A stretch of DNA of 64,000 nucleotides from Sesamum alatum (Eukaryota > Streptophyta > Magnoliopsida > Lamiales > Pedaliaceae), in assembly GCA_034509735.1 (NCBI GenBank), contig JACGWO010000010.1, positions 16,753,193-16,817,192 on the forward strand, written 5' to 3'. This document shows positions 21,830-32,107 of this stretch, piece by piece. Below the pieces are notes generated by a model. That model ran no database searches, was not told where the DNA came from, and was given only the letters and a program-made list of their open reading frames with translations. Within the stretch, counting starts at the first letter, position 1. The number at the start of each line of letters is the position of its first letter. The position numbers and the translations under genes are program-made.

Positions 21830-21985
21830 AAAAGGAACTCCTGCGAAGTTCCCATACGACAAAGAACTCCTACGAAGTTCCAAAATATTTTGACAAAAGG
21901 AACTCTTAAGAAGTTCCCTAAATGTCAAAGAACTCCCGCGAAGTTCCAGAGTGTTTCAACCAAAGGAACTTCTACAAAGCTTTCG
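21830..21985 (+). repeat. Tandem array of GGAACT/AAGTTCC hairpins
   Basis: Five units with starts near 21834, 21864, 21899, 21930 and 21965 (spacing 30-35). Each has GAACT, a variable 6-7 base loop such as CCTGCG, then AAGTTC, except the last, which is degraded. Confidence 0.82.
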
Positions 21986-22039
21986 AAGAATTCAACGTGA
22001 CGCGTGGCAACGCGGTGCAATTCGACGCAACGTGATACA

Positions 22040-22175
22040 GTAATGCGTCGCGATGCGAGGTGATTCAAACATGGCGCGACGCAAATTCAACATAACGCGT
22101 CACGGCACGAGGTGATTCAAACATGGCACGGCGCAAATTCAACATGACACATCGCGATGCGAGGTGATTCAAACG
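22040..22175 (+). repeat. 52-bp tandem repeat
   Basis: GAGGTGATTCAAAC recurs at 22057, 22109 and 22161, exactly 52 bases apart, with CG-rich connecting sequence (GCGCGACGCAAATTCAACAT). It follows the other two arrays in the same untranslated region. Confidence 0.85.
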
Positions 22176-22179
22176 TGAT

Positions 22180-23250
22180 GCAATGTAACGCAACACAATT
22201 ACGACAATCATCGGATGTGCTAGATCCCCCCTCGCCCCCATGGCGACTTGTAAGGTTGCAGAGGATGAGGGAGCAAGCAAACCTCGTCTTTCTTCCTTGA
22301 CGAAAGACGAGGACGGAATCACGAATCATGCTTGCAATCACACTAATCCCCAACAAAGCTTCTCGCTACAAGGATTGTTGAAAGACCCCAACAAAGCTTC
22401 TCACTACAAAGCTTCTCACTACAAGGATTGTTGAAAGAGCAGATCACACTAAAAATATACAACCACTGAGAAGAGAAATTAGAAGTACGAGCCCTTGACA
22501 ACCTTCCTAAGGATAAGAAAAATGTCGAAAGCCTCAAGAGGAGTTACACCAAGATCCCGAAACGTCAGAAGAAACCCTTCAAAGTATGCGAAAGAAATTA
22601 GGAATGGATTGGCTAACGCGCGACATCGAGGTCTAAAACGGAGGCTTGCGTCTTGGGAGGAAATTGAGGAGTTTTCAACTTTTTTCCTAACTTCAAATTT
22701 TGAAAAAAATCTAGCGAATCAGATGAACACTCAGGGTGAATTCATGATACCCCAAATCAACCCACATTAAAAATCACTAATATGGGGTGAGGAGAATTAG
22801 AAAGGTTTCTCGCAAGACAGTCATAGAGTGACATACGTGTACAACGACAAGCCATCACGACCGAAAGAATGTTAAGGCAAGACGCACCGAACGCACTTCA
22901 ACCAAGATTGGGTCAAGGCGAAATTGGCCAAGGCATTTCGCCACGACCGAACTTGGTCGAGGCAAGCAGCCTCGACCACATGCAGGCCTCGGCCCAGGTA
23001 AATATGCTCTCCATTTTTTTGGAGAGATATGTAAAAAAAAGAGAGAGAGAAAAATGGGTTGTTCAGCCAAAGAAGATGGAAACAATTCAGACGATGATGA
23101 GTCAGTGGTGGGGCACTCTGCTAAAGTTTAACAAAAGACTAACAAAGATCTAGCAAGTGTCCGAAGGGCTCAATCATGCATGAAACGGAGCATACAAATT
23201 TGAGGCAACTCCTAAATACTATTCTTAGTGTTTAGGAGTTGGAGGGCTGC
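22180..23250 (+). other. 3' untranslated region of Tat-like element and polypurine tract
   Basis: No coding domain is seen. A partial duplication of AACAAAGCTTCTC...CTACAAGGATTGTTGAAAGA lies at 22360-22437. The region ends with a purine-rich stretch (GGAGTTGGAGGGCTGC) right before the TG of the 3' LTR, which is the expected polypurine tract. Confidence 0.55.
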
Positions 23251-23608
23251 TGATGGAGTTAGAATAAACTCATACATTAAATCGCCGAAATAACCCTGAA
23301 CATACATGTAATTTACATGTTGCCACAGGGCGGTTATTTTAGTAAGTTAGTGGGGCAAAGCAAATTACTAAGAAGCCCCTAGAGATTAAATTGTAACCGT
23401 TGGATGAGGGGCGATTGGAGGTTAAAATCGTTTTTATGCCCCTCCACATTTACTATAAATAGGGCCTCAAATCCATTGTAAAGCTCACTTCACTATTTTT
23501 TGGAATAAAACTCTTGGAAGAACTCTCAAGTTCTTGGCTTGTGACGTGTGATTGTAATTTGATCAAACACTTCTCAATTTTCACCCGATCGCTATTAATA
23601 TTAATACA
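23251..23608 (+). repeat. 3' LTR (short model) of Tat-like element
   Basis: Second copy of 15704-16072, uninterrupted, with the same TATA region (ACTATAAATAGGG near 23451). It shows the empty site for the solo LTR at 16079. Confidence 0.65.
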
Positions 23609-24304
23609 TAAGGTATCAAAACTTCGAATCCCAAGTCAAATGACTAGAAAATCAAAATTTATTTGTAACAAAATCATAATGCCAAAATATACAAACCTAA
23701 AAAGTAAGATCTAAGATCTGGCTTAGTTGGGGCCAGGTAATGATCCAGAGCCGGTCCAAGTTCACCTATGACCCCTTGATGGCCTGACCAACTTAGTGCC
23801 AACACATTAGCATCAACGTCAACCACAAATGATCTATTGAGCTGAAAATACGTTATTGGAATGCAACTGAATCAGTAAGAAATTCGAGATAAAGGTTGAG
23901 TTAGTCCCAACAATAACAACCTCCTCCCCACTAGGCGCCTTGCTGATGTAGCAACTATATTTTCCTACTTGGGGAGAAATACAATTTACGTCCATGTGAT
24001 ATAAGAAATGAGCAAAACTCCCCCTATCAAAAAATAATTAGCAAATTACCCTCTGTGATCTTAAAATGAAGCAAATTACCCCCCTGTGTTTTCTCTTGAT
24101 AGGGGGGTAATTTGCTTCATTTCTGAAAACACAGGGAGGTAATTTGCTAATTATTTTTTCACATGGGATTCTTGCTCATTTCTTATATCACAGGGGGTAA
24201 ATTGCATTTATCCCTTCCTGCTTATGTGGGATGTGGGTGATGCGGCGTGTAGTTGAACTACTCCAATCCTACGTAATTAGATTTGACACCTGATTCCCTT
24301 CAAG
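23609..24304 (+). repeat. Terminal repeat continuation, 3' copy
   Basis: Matches 18060-18755 and contains the second MITE copy. It stops at CTTCAAGAGG and is followed by LINE sequence. The 5' copy is followed instead by gag. Confidence 0.75.
23971..24214. mobile_element. Foldback MITE, Mutator-type (copy 2)
   Basis: Same element and same site as copy 1. Its flanks are TTCCTACTT (23962-23970) and TTCCTGCTT (24215-24223). It was therefore already present before the terminal repeats were duplicated. Confidence 0.8.
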
Positions 24305-24315
24305 AGGCTGCTAAG

Positions 24316-25485
24316 ATTAGAAAAAAACTTGAGAAAATAGCTGCCCATGAAGAAACTTTTTGGAAACAGAGGGGGAAGGAACTTTGGTTGAAGGAAGGGG
24401 ATAGAAACACGACATTTTTCCATAGGAGGACTAGCTAACAGTTCCGTACAAACTTGATTTCTTGATTACAAACTGCTTTGGGTGCATGGTTGTTTAAGGA
24501 GTTTGAGATTCAACACTGCATTGTGTCATACTTTCAGAACTTGTTCTCTTCCAGTAACCCGCAACCAGACGATATTGCCCGAGGGACTGAGTGCTTAAGA
24601 CGAGTTGTGGATGCTAGCATAGAGGACGACCTACTGCAACCTTACTCAAAGCAGGAAGTCACCAAGGCTCTTTTCCAAATGGCACCGTTGAAGTCACCCG
24701 GGCCGGACGGTATGTCTCCGGTTTTCTTTCAAAAGTTCTGGCATATTGTTAATGATGTTATAATTGTGTTCTCCGCCTTCTCAACACGCTTGAGATGCCC
24801 CCTAGCCTTAATGATACCAATATTTGCTCATCCCCAAAAACAAAAACGCAACCTCCCTGACCCAGTATCGTCCTATCAGATTATGCAACGTGGTTTTTAA
24901 AATTGCTTCTAAAACCGTTGCTAACCGATTGAAAAGTATTCTAAACCAAATCATCTCACCTTCTCAATCTACCTTTGTCCTTGGCCGCCTGATCACTTAT
25001 AATATTCTCTTAGCTTTTGAACTAAACCTCTATTTGAATACTAAGATCTCAGGAAAGCAGGGCTAAATGGTGATGAAGCTTGGTGGTCATCTTATTATGC
25101 TTCCTGGAGCAGATAATGACTAAATTAGGCTTCCCTTATCGTTTTATTCATCTTATTATGCTCTTTGTCTCATCTGTTTCATATTCCTTTATGAATGGTG
25201 GTCACCAATTTGGTCATGTTATCCCTGAGAGGGGTCTCCGTCAAGGGACCCCATTTCACCCTACTTGTTCCTGTTGTGCACAGAGTCGTTTAGTGCATTG
25301 CTACATCAGGCGGAGTTGGATGGACGGATTAATGGCGTCTCCATCTATCGAGATGCGCCCCATATTTCCCATCTCCTTTTCACAGATGATACTATTATTT
25401 CTCAAAAGCTTCGCTGGAATGCACCGAGAACATTAAAGAGATCCTCTAAATTTATCGACTGGCCTCCGGTCAGGAAATAAATTTT
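24316..25485 (+). pseudogene. LINE reverse transcriptase, frameshifted
   Basis: KELWLKEGDRNTTFFHRR (about 24372) precedes RT. The frame 24478-24900 carries APLKSPGPDGMSPVFFQKFW (KSPGPDG at 24691-24711). After a frameshift come YRPIRLCNVVFKIASKTVAN and PSQSTFVLGR. The segment carrying the first catalytic Asp (normally near a KAYD motif) is missing around 25060. The second catalytic box appears as FTDDT (about 25379). Loss of the first Asp and several frameshifts make it inactive. Confidence 0.82.
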
Positions 25486-25497
25486 CAAAAATCCTCT

Positions 25498-26751
25498 ATG
25501 GCGTTTAGCAAGAATTATGATGGTAACGTGCGGGATGCAGGGGCGCGAGAGCTGGATATCCGAGTGGAGAATAAGATGGAACTATATTTGGGCTTGCCAT
25601 CCCGGGTTGCACGATCGAAAAAAGAACTCTTCTCAGTTATCCGGGACAAAGTTTGGAAACGTATTAATGGCAGGAATGAGAAAATCCTCTCTCAAGCAGG
25701 TAAGCAAATTCTCATTAAGTCTGTTATTCAAGCAATCCCCACATATGGGATGGGTTGTTTTAAGCTGCCAGTCATGCTTTTGAGAGAAATTCATGGCTTG
25801 ATATTGAGGTTTTGGTGGCACAATCGTGGGAAAAATAAAATTCATTGGCTTTCATGGCAATGTCTTTGTGATAGCAAACTCCAGGGTGGTCTGGGATTCC
25901 GAAAACTACATCTGTTCAACATAGCGATGCTATCTAAGAAACTCTGGCGTATTCATTGTTTTCCTGACCGCTTGTTGTCAAAAGTTCTGAAGGCGCGATA
26001 CTTCCCAGATGGGGATATCTTTGGAGCCTCAGTTGGGAGATGACCCTCCTACATTTGGAGAAGTTTGATGGCAGCACATGGCGTGTTCTGTGCGGGATGT
26101 CGATGGTGTGTTGGCTCGGGAACCTCGATTCGCCTATGGCAAGACCTTTGGCTGCTGGGTCCGCTCAATTTTCACCCAATAACAGCTCCTTCAGGTGACT
26201 CGGCTGACATGAGGATCTCAGACCTAATCAACCCTGTTACACAAGATTGGGATGTCCAGTTGATTGATGAAATTTTTTGGCCTGTTGATAGAGAAGTCAT
26301 CCTTGGAATTTCGCTAAGCATATATGGTGTTGAGGACCAGATTATTTGGCATTTTTCGAAGGATGGGCGTTTTAGTGTCCGTAGCGCTTATCACTTGGCA
26401 TGCTCGCTTGAGGATAATTCTGAGTCGAGTTCCAACCCGAGTGTTAATTCTTGTTGGTGGAGGAAGATGTGGCAGGCCAACATCCCTGGAAAAATCAAAG
26501 TGTTTGCATGGAAAGCTTTCTTCAACGCCCTACCTACTGCAGCGAACCTGAATAAACGGCTTCATTCAAATGAATTCTCTTGTCCGTTTTTCTTTGAGGC
26601 CAAGGAAGATGGAATACATGCACTTCTCCTTTGCCCCTTTGCGCATCAGGTATGGAGCCTTTCCAATTTTCTTTGGGCGACTTTAAATCGGTTCTCTGAT
26701 GGTGTGTCCTGCTGGTTTCAATATGTGAGTACTGCTCTTGACGCCAACTAA
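25498..26751 (+). pseudogene. LINE RT thumb region and RT zinc-binding domain
   Basis: Frame 25498-26043 reads ELYLGLPSRVARSKKELFSV, KILSQAGKQILIKSVIQAIP and LGFRKLHLFNIAMLSKKLWR, the region after the palm in plant L1 proteins. Stop TGA at 26041 is followed in the same sense by 26065-26751, ending with the zinc-binding region: IPGKIKVFAWKAFFNALPTA and CPFFFEAKEDGIHALLLCPF. The second Cys of the first CX2C pair is replaced. Confidence 0.8.
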
Positions 26752-26757
26752 TTCTCC

Positions 26758-27365
26758 TTGTTCCTTGGTCTTGCCTGGTGCATCTGGTGGTGCAAAAACT
26801 CTAAACTCATGCAGCAACGCTTCCTTTGTCCGGACCAGTTCTTAAGCTTCGTCACTTGCTATTTGGATGCCTACAATTCTCATAATGTTTTAGCCTCTCT
26901 CAGCCCCTCTACTACAGTCTTACAAAGCTGGCAATGTCCCCCAACGGGCTCGATCAAACTTAATTGAGATGGTGCCATCTTTGATCAAGGCAAGGCTCTT
27001 GGAGTTGGTGTGGTTGCCCGGGATGACAAGGGTGTGTGTTTGGCTTGGATTTCGAAGCGTTTCATAAAGACGACAGATGGAAAATTGGGTGAAGCTATGG
27101 TTGTCCTATCCGGACTTGAATTAGCTACTCGATATGGTTGGAGTTCAATCGTTATCGAAACTGACTGTGCGAATCTCTTCTCCAAGCTTCGGTCTCCTAA
27201 TTCGGATCTATCGTTCATTGGACCTATTGTCTCAGACTCTCTCTGCTTAGCTGCTAGTTTTTCATCTTGTTCTTTTGATTTGGTTCCCCGTACATGTAAC
27301 TCTGTAGCCCATGAATTAGCTAAATCTGCTTCAGACTCGATGGAAGGCACTTCCATCCTTCCAGT
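26758..27365 (+). pseudogene. LINE RNase H domain, truncated by copia-A1
   Basis: KLN followed by TGA and DGAIFDQG (about 26955) is the first strand of an RNase H fold with its first Asp; the stop probably replaced Trp. Frame 27010-27365 continues GVGVVARDDKGVCLAWISKR, GEAMVVLSGLELATRYG, IVIETDCANLF and NSVAHELAKSASDS. This matches plant L1-type RNase H. The last residues are cut by the LTR at 27366. Confidence 0.82.
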
Positions 27366-29594
27366 TGTTGGAATAGGTAACCAGAAAGCCAATAGGTTTG
27401 GCAATTTGTAACCTATCCGACAACTTGATATGAATGTAATATTATTATGTGATGAATAAGATGAGTGTTCGTCACCAATGGTACCTTCTTTGTTGCGCTC
27501 ATCTTACATTTGTTAAAATGGTGTTTAACTTATATCGCAACAAAGCCCACAGACCATGGATAACAACTCGTGCAGTTGGGCCACGCATTGGATGGTGGTC
27601 ATGAAACCAACTGATTAAGAGTTAGGTCTGAAACGTTCCAAGTCGAGGACCTCGAGACAGGGCATCGAGAGTCCTATTGAGACTTGCGTCAAGAGTCGTG
27701 TTCATTGGATGAGTGCCGTGTTTCATCGGCGACAGGCGTGGGACGCCTACACGATCTTGATGGGTTGGTCGACTGGGGTCGAGCCGACTGGACTGAATCG
27801 GGGGGATCATCATATGGAAGCCTTGGAGGCTTGGTCGGTATTGATTGGTTTTCCCCGGTTCCGATAGTACGGGAGTAATCCTCAGACTTGAGGGATCATG
27901 GCAGTCGCGTGCACAGGACGGCTGTATCTTGGATCTGGCGAGAGGTAATCATTCTGTAAGATGATTATCATAAGCCTTGTCCAGTGCAGTCAGAATGTGT
28001 AGCGAGGACGGTGGATTCCAAGAAGAGGATCCATCCCCTGTCAGTATGTGACAGAGGTATCTCCTATGCACTCGGAGACACGTTCATGCTGTTTGAAGCT
28101 GTGGCCACAGTGGTTGGTCGAACAGGGAATGGTTTCCTGTGTCGATACAATGAAGCATACGTGGTCTCGAGTATTAAGCATAGATGCCTAGTCAAGGATG
28201 GGAACCGACGCCTAATTCCATACCCTAGACTAAGGTCGGGAGACGGTAGACGGAAGGATCGTACCCGTACGGAATCGGCGCCTAAATGTTCACGCCAATT
28301 CACCTAGTCTCTAGTGCCATGGACCGTTGCTAGACGGCCACCCATGGTAACAGGCCCTTGTGGGACACGGGCCCCAGTCTAGCTGAGGGTAAACCTAAAG
28401 GGTCACACACAAATCACCGAGGAGGTTGAGAGATCGACTTGGAGTCAATCTCGAAGGATAAAATAAGTAATTGGATTACTTAAGGGAAAGTCCATTGGAT
28501 GGACGGGCCGATATTGTATCGGGCTTTCATTTAATCGGTAAATTGGATTTTCGATTAAATATGGAAAGTTGAGATGTTGAGACGTTGGATCTTTTAATTG
28601 GATTAAAAGATCAACGGGAATAATTTAAGTGGATATTAAATTGGATTTAATATTGGGTTCGTCGTAATTGGATTACGATAAAACCCGGTCCGTTAAATTA
28701 TACCCGAGAGGAGAAATAATTTCTAATTTGGAATAGGAAGAAGTTGGACTTCTTCCCTTAATTAAACATAGCCGACATGCTCCCTTGGAGGAAGCAAAAT
28801 CAGCCATGTTGCATGCTAGGTGGTATGTTGACTTGTCTCTTTTGGAAAGAGACAAATCAACTCCAATCAAGCTCTTCCCTTTTGGTATGATTTGATCATA
28901 CCATAAATTTTGGTAGGCTTGATTGAAGAATTGATGGTGATTGATTGGAATGAATCTAGACATCCTTGGATGAACCTAGACACATTCCAATAATCACATT
29001 AATTATGTATATATATTAGAATATACAACACCTAGCATAAGTGATTCATTATTCATCTTTTTCTAGGAAAAAGAGAAGACAAAAATCCTCTCCTCTCTCT
29101 CAAAATTTCGTGCTCCCTCCCTCTCTTACACTTGTGTTCTTCACTTGATTTTGAATCAAGAAGAAGAACAAAGTAAGTTTAAGAGAACACTAATTCATAG
29201 TGTTCTTCTTTTAAACCGATTCCTTCCTAAACCCGTTCTTTTCTAGCAAGAAGAACGTGTGTTTCTTCCGGTGTGGTGTGGATCACCTTTGGAGAATACA
29301 TACGTTTGGATTTCGTGAGCATTCCGGAGAAGGAACAACGCTAGTAGCCGGGAGCATACGCTAAACAATCAAAGGTAACGGTTTATTACGCTTTGATTGA
29401 TTTCATTTATATATCTATGCCCTATGTGTTTAAATATATGTTTTAATATTTACACATCCTACATCGAACACCCGGTTGAGCAACCAAGGGTACACCCCTT
29501 GGGATTCGCGTATTTTGAATTTGATTTAAATTTACGCAATTTCTCGCTTTTCTCGCTTCCGCTCGCGCTCCCGGGCGGATCCGCTTGTCCTTCA
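27366..29594 (+). repeat. 5' LTR of copia-A1
   Basis: Starts TGTTGGAATAGG and ends GTCCTTCA before the primer site. It has a TATA-like run at 29008-29015, the palindrome CTGTGGCCACAG at 28099-28110 and the block shared with family B at 28299-28351. Frames inside (for example 27984-28307) recur in other A LTRs only because the LTRs are recent copies. Confidence 0.93.
29008..29015 (+). promoter_or_regulatory. Copia-A LTR TATA box
   Basis: TATATATA within an AT-rich patch ~1640 bp into the LTR, followed ~590 bp later by the LTR end. The 3' LTR has the same run near 36709. Confidence 0.5.
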
Positions 29595-29596
29595 AG

Positions 29597-29610
29597 TGGT
29601 ATCAGAGCCC
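29597..29610 (+). other. Primer binding site (initiator Met-tRNA type)
   Basis: TGGTATCAGAGCCC lies two bases after the LTR end. It is the usual primer site of plant copia elements and matches the sites at 60265 and 51205-51218. Confidence 0.88.
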
Positions 29611-31492
29611 GGTTCGATGTAAGGGGCATAGATCAATGTGTTTACCATGATCTACTTGCTTTTAAATGGCTTTATTGGCATGTTAGATTACATAAATATA
29701 TGAATAATATGATGATTCAATTGTTTGGATTTAATGGACTTTTGGCATGCTTAATTTTGTTAGATTGGATCTAAATTTGCATGCTTATTTTCAGAAAAAT
29801 ATTAATGTTATTGTACTAAAACAGTTTTTAAAAAAAAAAAAAAAAAAATTTTGGTCGGGCCGGCAGTGGCCGCGCTCAGGCGGGCGCCTGCGCGCGCCAT
29901 GCGCGCGGACGCTGCGCACAGGCGCGCGCGCAGGGGTGCGCGCGCGTGCTGTGCGCAGCCGGCCGCTGCTGGCCGAGGGCCAGCGCGCGGCACAGCGCGC
30001 GCGTGCGCAGGGCGCGCAGGCTTGCTGCCTGCGCGCGCGCGCGGGCTGCCGGCCAGCACAACGGCTGGGCCGTTTTGTGCCGTTTTTCGACTTTTTACGG
30101 AAAATTCGATTTTCTATATTTTCTGCACAATATTCTGAAAATATATTAATTTTGCATTTTTGATTTTGGAATAATTGGATTATTCCTTGGATTAAATTTG
30201 CTTAATTAATTTGGGATTAATACATGCATTGGATGCATTGTTTAAAATGTCCATTAAATTTAAAATTTGAATTTTGCATATTATTTGTATATTTATGCCT
30301 TTTGTGATGTTGGACATCACTTGGGTATTTGGAATATCCATTGGTTATTTATGCATGATTATTTGGAATAATTATGTTATATGTGAGTTGATGGAATCAA
30401 CATGGGATGATCACAAGAGCCCTAGACCTTATGTATGGATGAATGTTTATTTATTTTCTGTTGGGTGGGGTCTGCGTGCCTCTTGTTTTTGGGACTATCA
30501 TCTCCCGTATTTTCAGCCTCATGATGTTAAGGCTTGTTTTCTTTATTACCGATGTATTACTTTCAGTTATAATGAGAGTAGATAGGATTGGTGAGGTTTC
30601 AATTTTAACAAGCAATTGGAGTCGGAGACCCCAAGGAGGAGCATCAAGGCGTGAAACAAGAAGCACTTCAAGGCCCATTGGAATGACAATGGGTTTATTA
30701 TTATTGTAATAATTTAGGACCACCCTAGACAGACCATAGACTCACTGTGGGCTCAGTGGGTCGCATAGGTTGGGCTTGTGATCATCCTAACAGGGGTATG
30801 CTATGTTTTCTGCATGCGGCGTATTTATTTATCGCTTTAAATATTAGATATTTATGCATGCTAAAACACAATAATGTGATGAGGTCTCGGTCATACACAA
30901 ACTCTCATTTGGTTGGACCAAATTAAATATTAGGCCCAGAACGGACTTGGATCAAAATGGTATTTTGGTCTGTCCGAGCCTTCCATCCACAGCAATGTGG
31001 TGAGGAAGCTACCACTACCCAAGTGTGGTCTCACAAGTCGTGGCACACTTGGACTAGGGGAAAGCTGCACTATTGTTGTGAACAAAAAGACTGCGCTCGT
31101 TGTTTCCCTGTCTCACGAGTCGTGGGGGGCGACAGTTTGAGGTATGATTTGGTTGATGGGTCGGGCCTAACACTGAGTAACATGGTTCGCTTGGAGTCCT
31201 CGGAACCATGCGAATAGGTGAGGCAAAATATCTTGGGAATCTCATTGGATGAGAATGATATTGGATATCTCCCACAAAGTCTTCTTCATGTGAATCGTAA
31301 AAGCGGGGCATGGAGATTACGCTTGTGGATCCCAAGCCCACTAGGAAATGGTTTCCCGAAACTCTGCTTGGGAGTGGCGGAGTTTCGTATAAATAGTGGG
31401 AGGGTTAAAGACTAAAAGACCAAGTCTTCAAGTTGAACAATAATATTACCATCATCTGCTAATTTCTGCTTTACATTTTCATTAATGTAGAT
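29611..31492 (+). other. Copia-A1 leader with GC-rich segment
   Basis: A 1.9-kb untranslated leader. It has an A-run at 29827-29849 followed by a segment of extreme GC content (29855-30075) made largely of GCGC and TGCGCGC runs. The rest is AT-rich and has no gene. Frames in the GC-rich part exist in every frame and encode Arg/Ala-rich nonsense. Parts from about 30720 to 31420 align with the copia-B leaders. Confidence 0.75.
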
Positions 31493-32107
31493 ATGTCTAA
31501 GAACCCGTTAACTATGATTCTTGAGACTAACAAATTCAACGGAACGAACTACTCGGACTGGCTGAGAAACTTGAGGATTGTCCTCGGTTTCGAGAACCAA
31601 GGCTACGTCTTGGACGAGCCGCCACCGAGCAACTTACCGGAGGAGTCCACGCCTGAAGAACGTTTGACGTTCGAGAAATGGCATGAGGACAAACGGAAAG
31701 TACGCAGTATCATACTGGCTTTGATGTCTAACGACATCCAGAAGCAGTATGAGAGGCTGGACAACGTCTCCGCCATAATGCTCCGCATGAACGAGGTTTA
31801 TGCGGTTCCGGATAGGCATATTAGATATGCCGCCACAAAAGCATTCTTTGGCACCAAGCTCGCTGAAGGAGCGTCTCTACAGAGTCATGGGGTCAAGATG
31901 CTCTCCCTAGTGGAGAAACTCGAGGACCTTAAAGCTGGGCTTAACAATGACACGTACATTGACGTGATCCTCCAGTCGTTTCCTCCATCCTATGACCCGT
32001 TTGTTGTAAACTACAACATGAACGGACTTGAGAAGTCTATTCATGAGTTGATCAACATGCTGGTCCAATACGAGGCAACGACCACAAGTCGGCGCCGGCG
32101 GTATTGA
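31493..32107 (+). pseudogene. gag: Copia-A1 gag N-terminal part
   Basis: Starts MSKNPLTMILETNKFNGTNY at the first ATG after the leader and has the typical copia gag core: WLRNLRIVLGFENQGYVLDE, KWHEDKRKVRSIILALMSND, then EKLEDLKAGLNNDTYIDVIL. This is the RNA-packaging coat protein. The frame shifts at about 32100 (EATTTSRRRRY) and the sense continues in the next feature. Confidence 0.85.

Larger units (their letters stand above)
15704..24304 (+). mobile_element. Decayed Tat-like Ty3/gypsy element
   Basis: A repeat of about 1.05 kb occurs at both ends (15704-18755, interrupted by a solo LTR, and 23251-24304). Between the copies are a truncated gag, RNase H, a linker, an integrase C-terminus, and long tandem arrays before a polypurine tract (about 23236-23250). 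All coding parts are shifted and interrupted, and most of protease, RT and the integrase core are missing. Tandem arrays between integrase and the 3' LTR are a known property of Tat elements. Confidence 0.72.
24305..27365 (+). mobile_element. L1-type LINE fragment (RT, zinc-binding domain, RNase H)
   Basis: A 3-kb non-LTR element fragment without endonuclease. The left end joins the Tat-like repeat at CTTCAAGAGG and the right end is cut by the copia-A1 LTR. Domain order is RT, RT-associated zinc-binding region, RNase H, as in plant L1 elements. No poly-A tail is retained. Confidence 0.82.

Noticed and set aside
21170..22175. CRISPR-like appearance of regularly spaced palindromic repeats
   Set aside because: The DNA is eukaryotic, there are no unique spacers of constant length, and no cas genes. 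It fits a retrotransposon array.
22495..23153. Small plus-strand frames as host genes
   Set aside because: They lie in the retrotransposon 3' region, have no domain and overlap frames on the other strand.
27984..28307. Frame of ~100 residues conserved in several copia-A LTRs (also near 35671, 8373 and 55841)
   Set aside because: Kept only because the LTRs are recent copies. The matching part of copia-B LTRs is full of stops, so protein-level selection is not supported.
29747..30163. Long Arg/Ala-rich open frames in the GC-rich part of copia-A1
   Set aside because: All six frames are open because stop codons are rare in GCGC-rich sequence. No domain or start context is visible.
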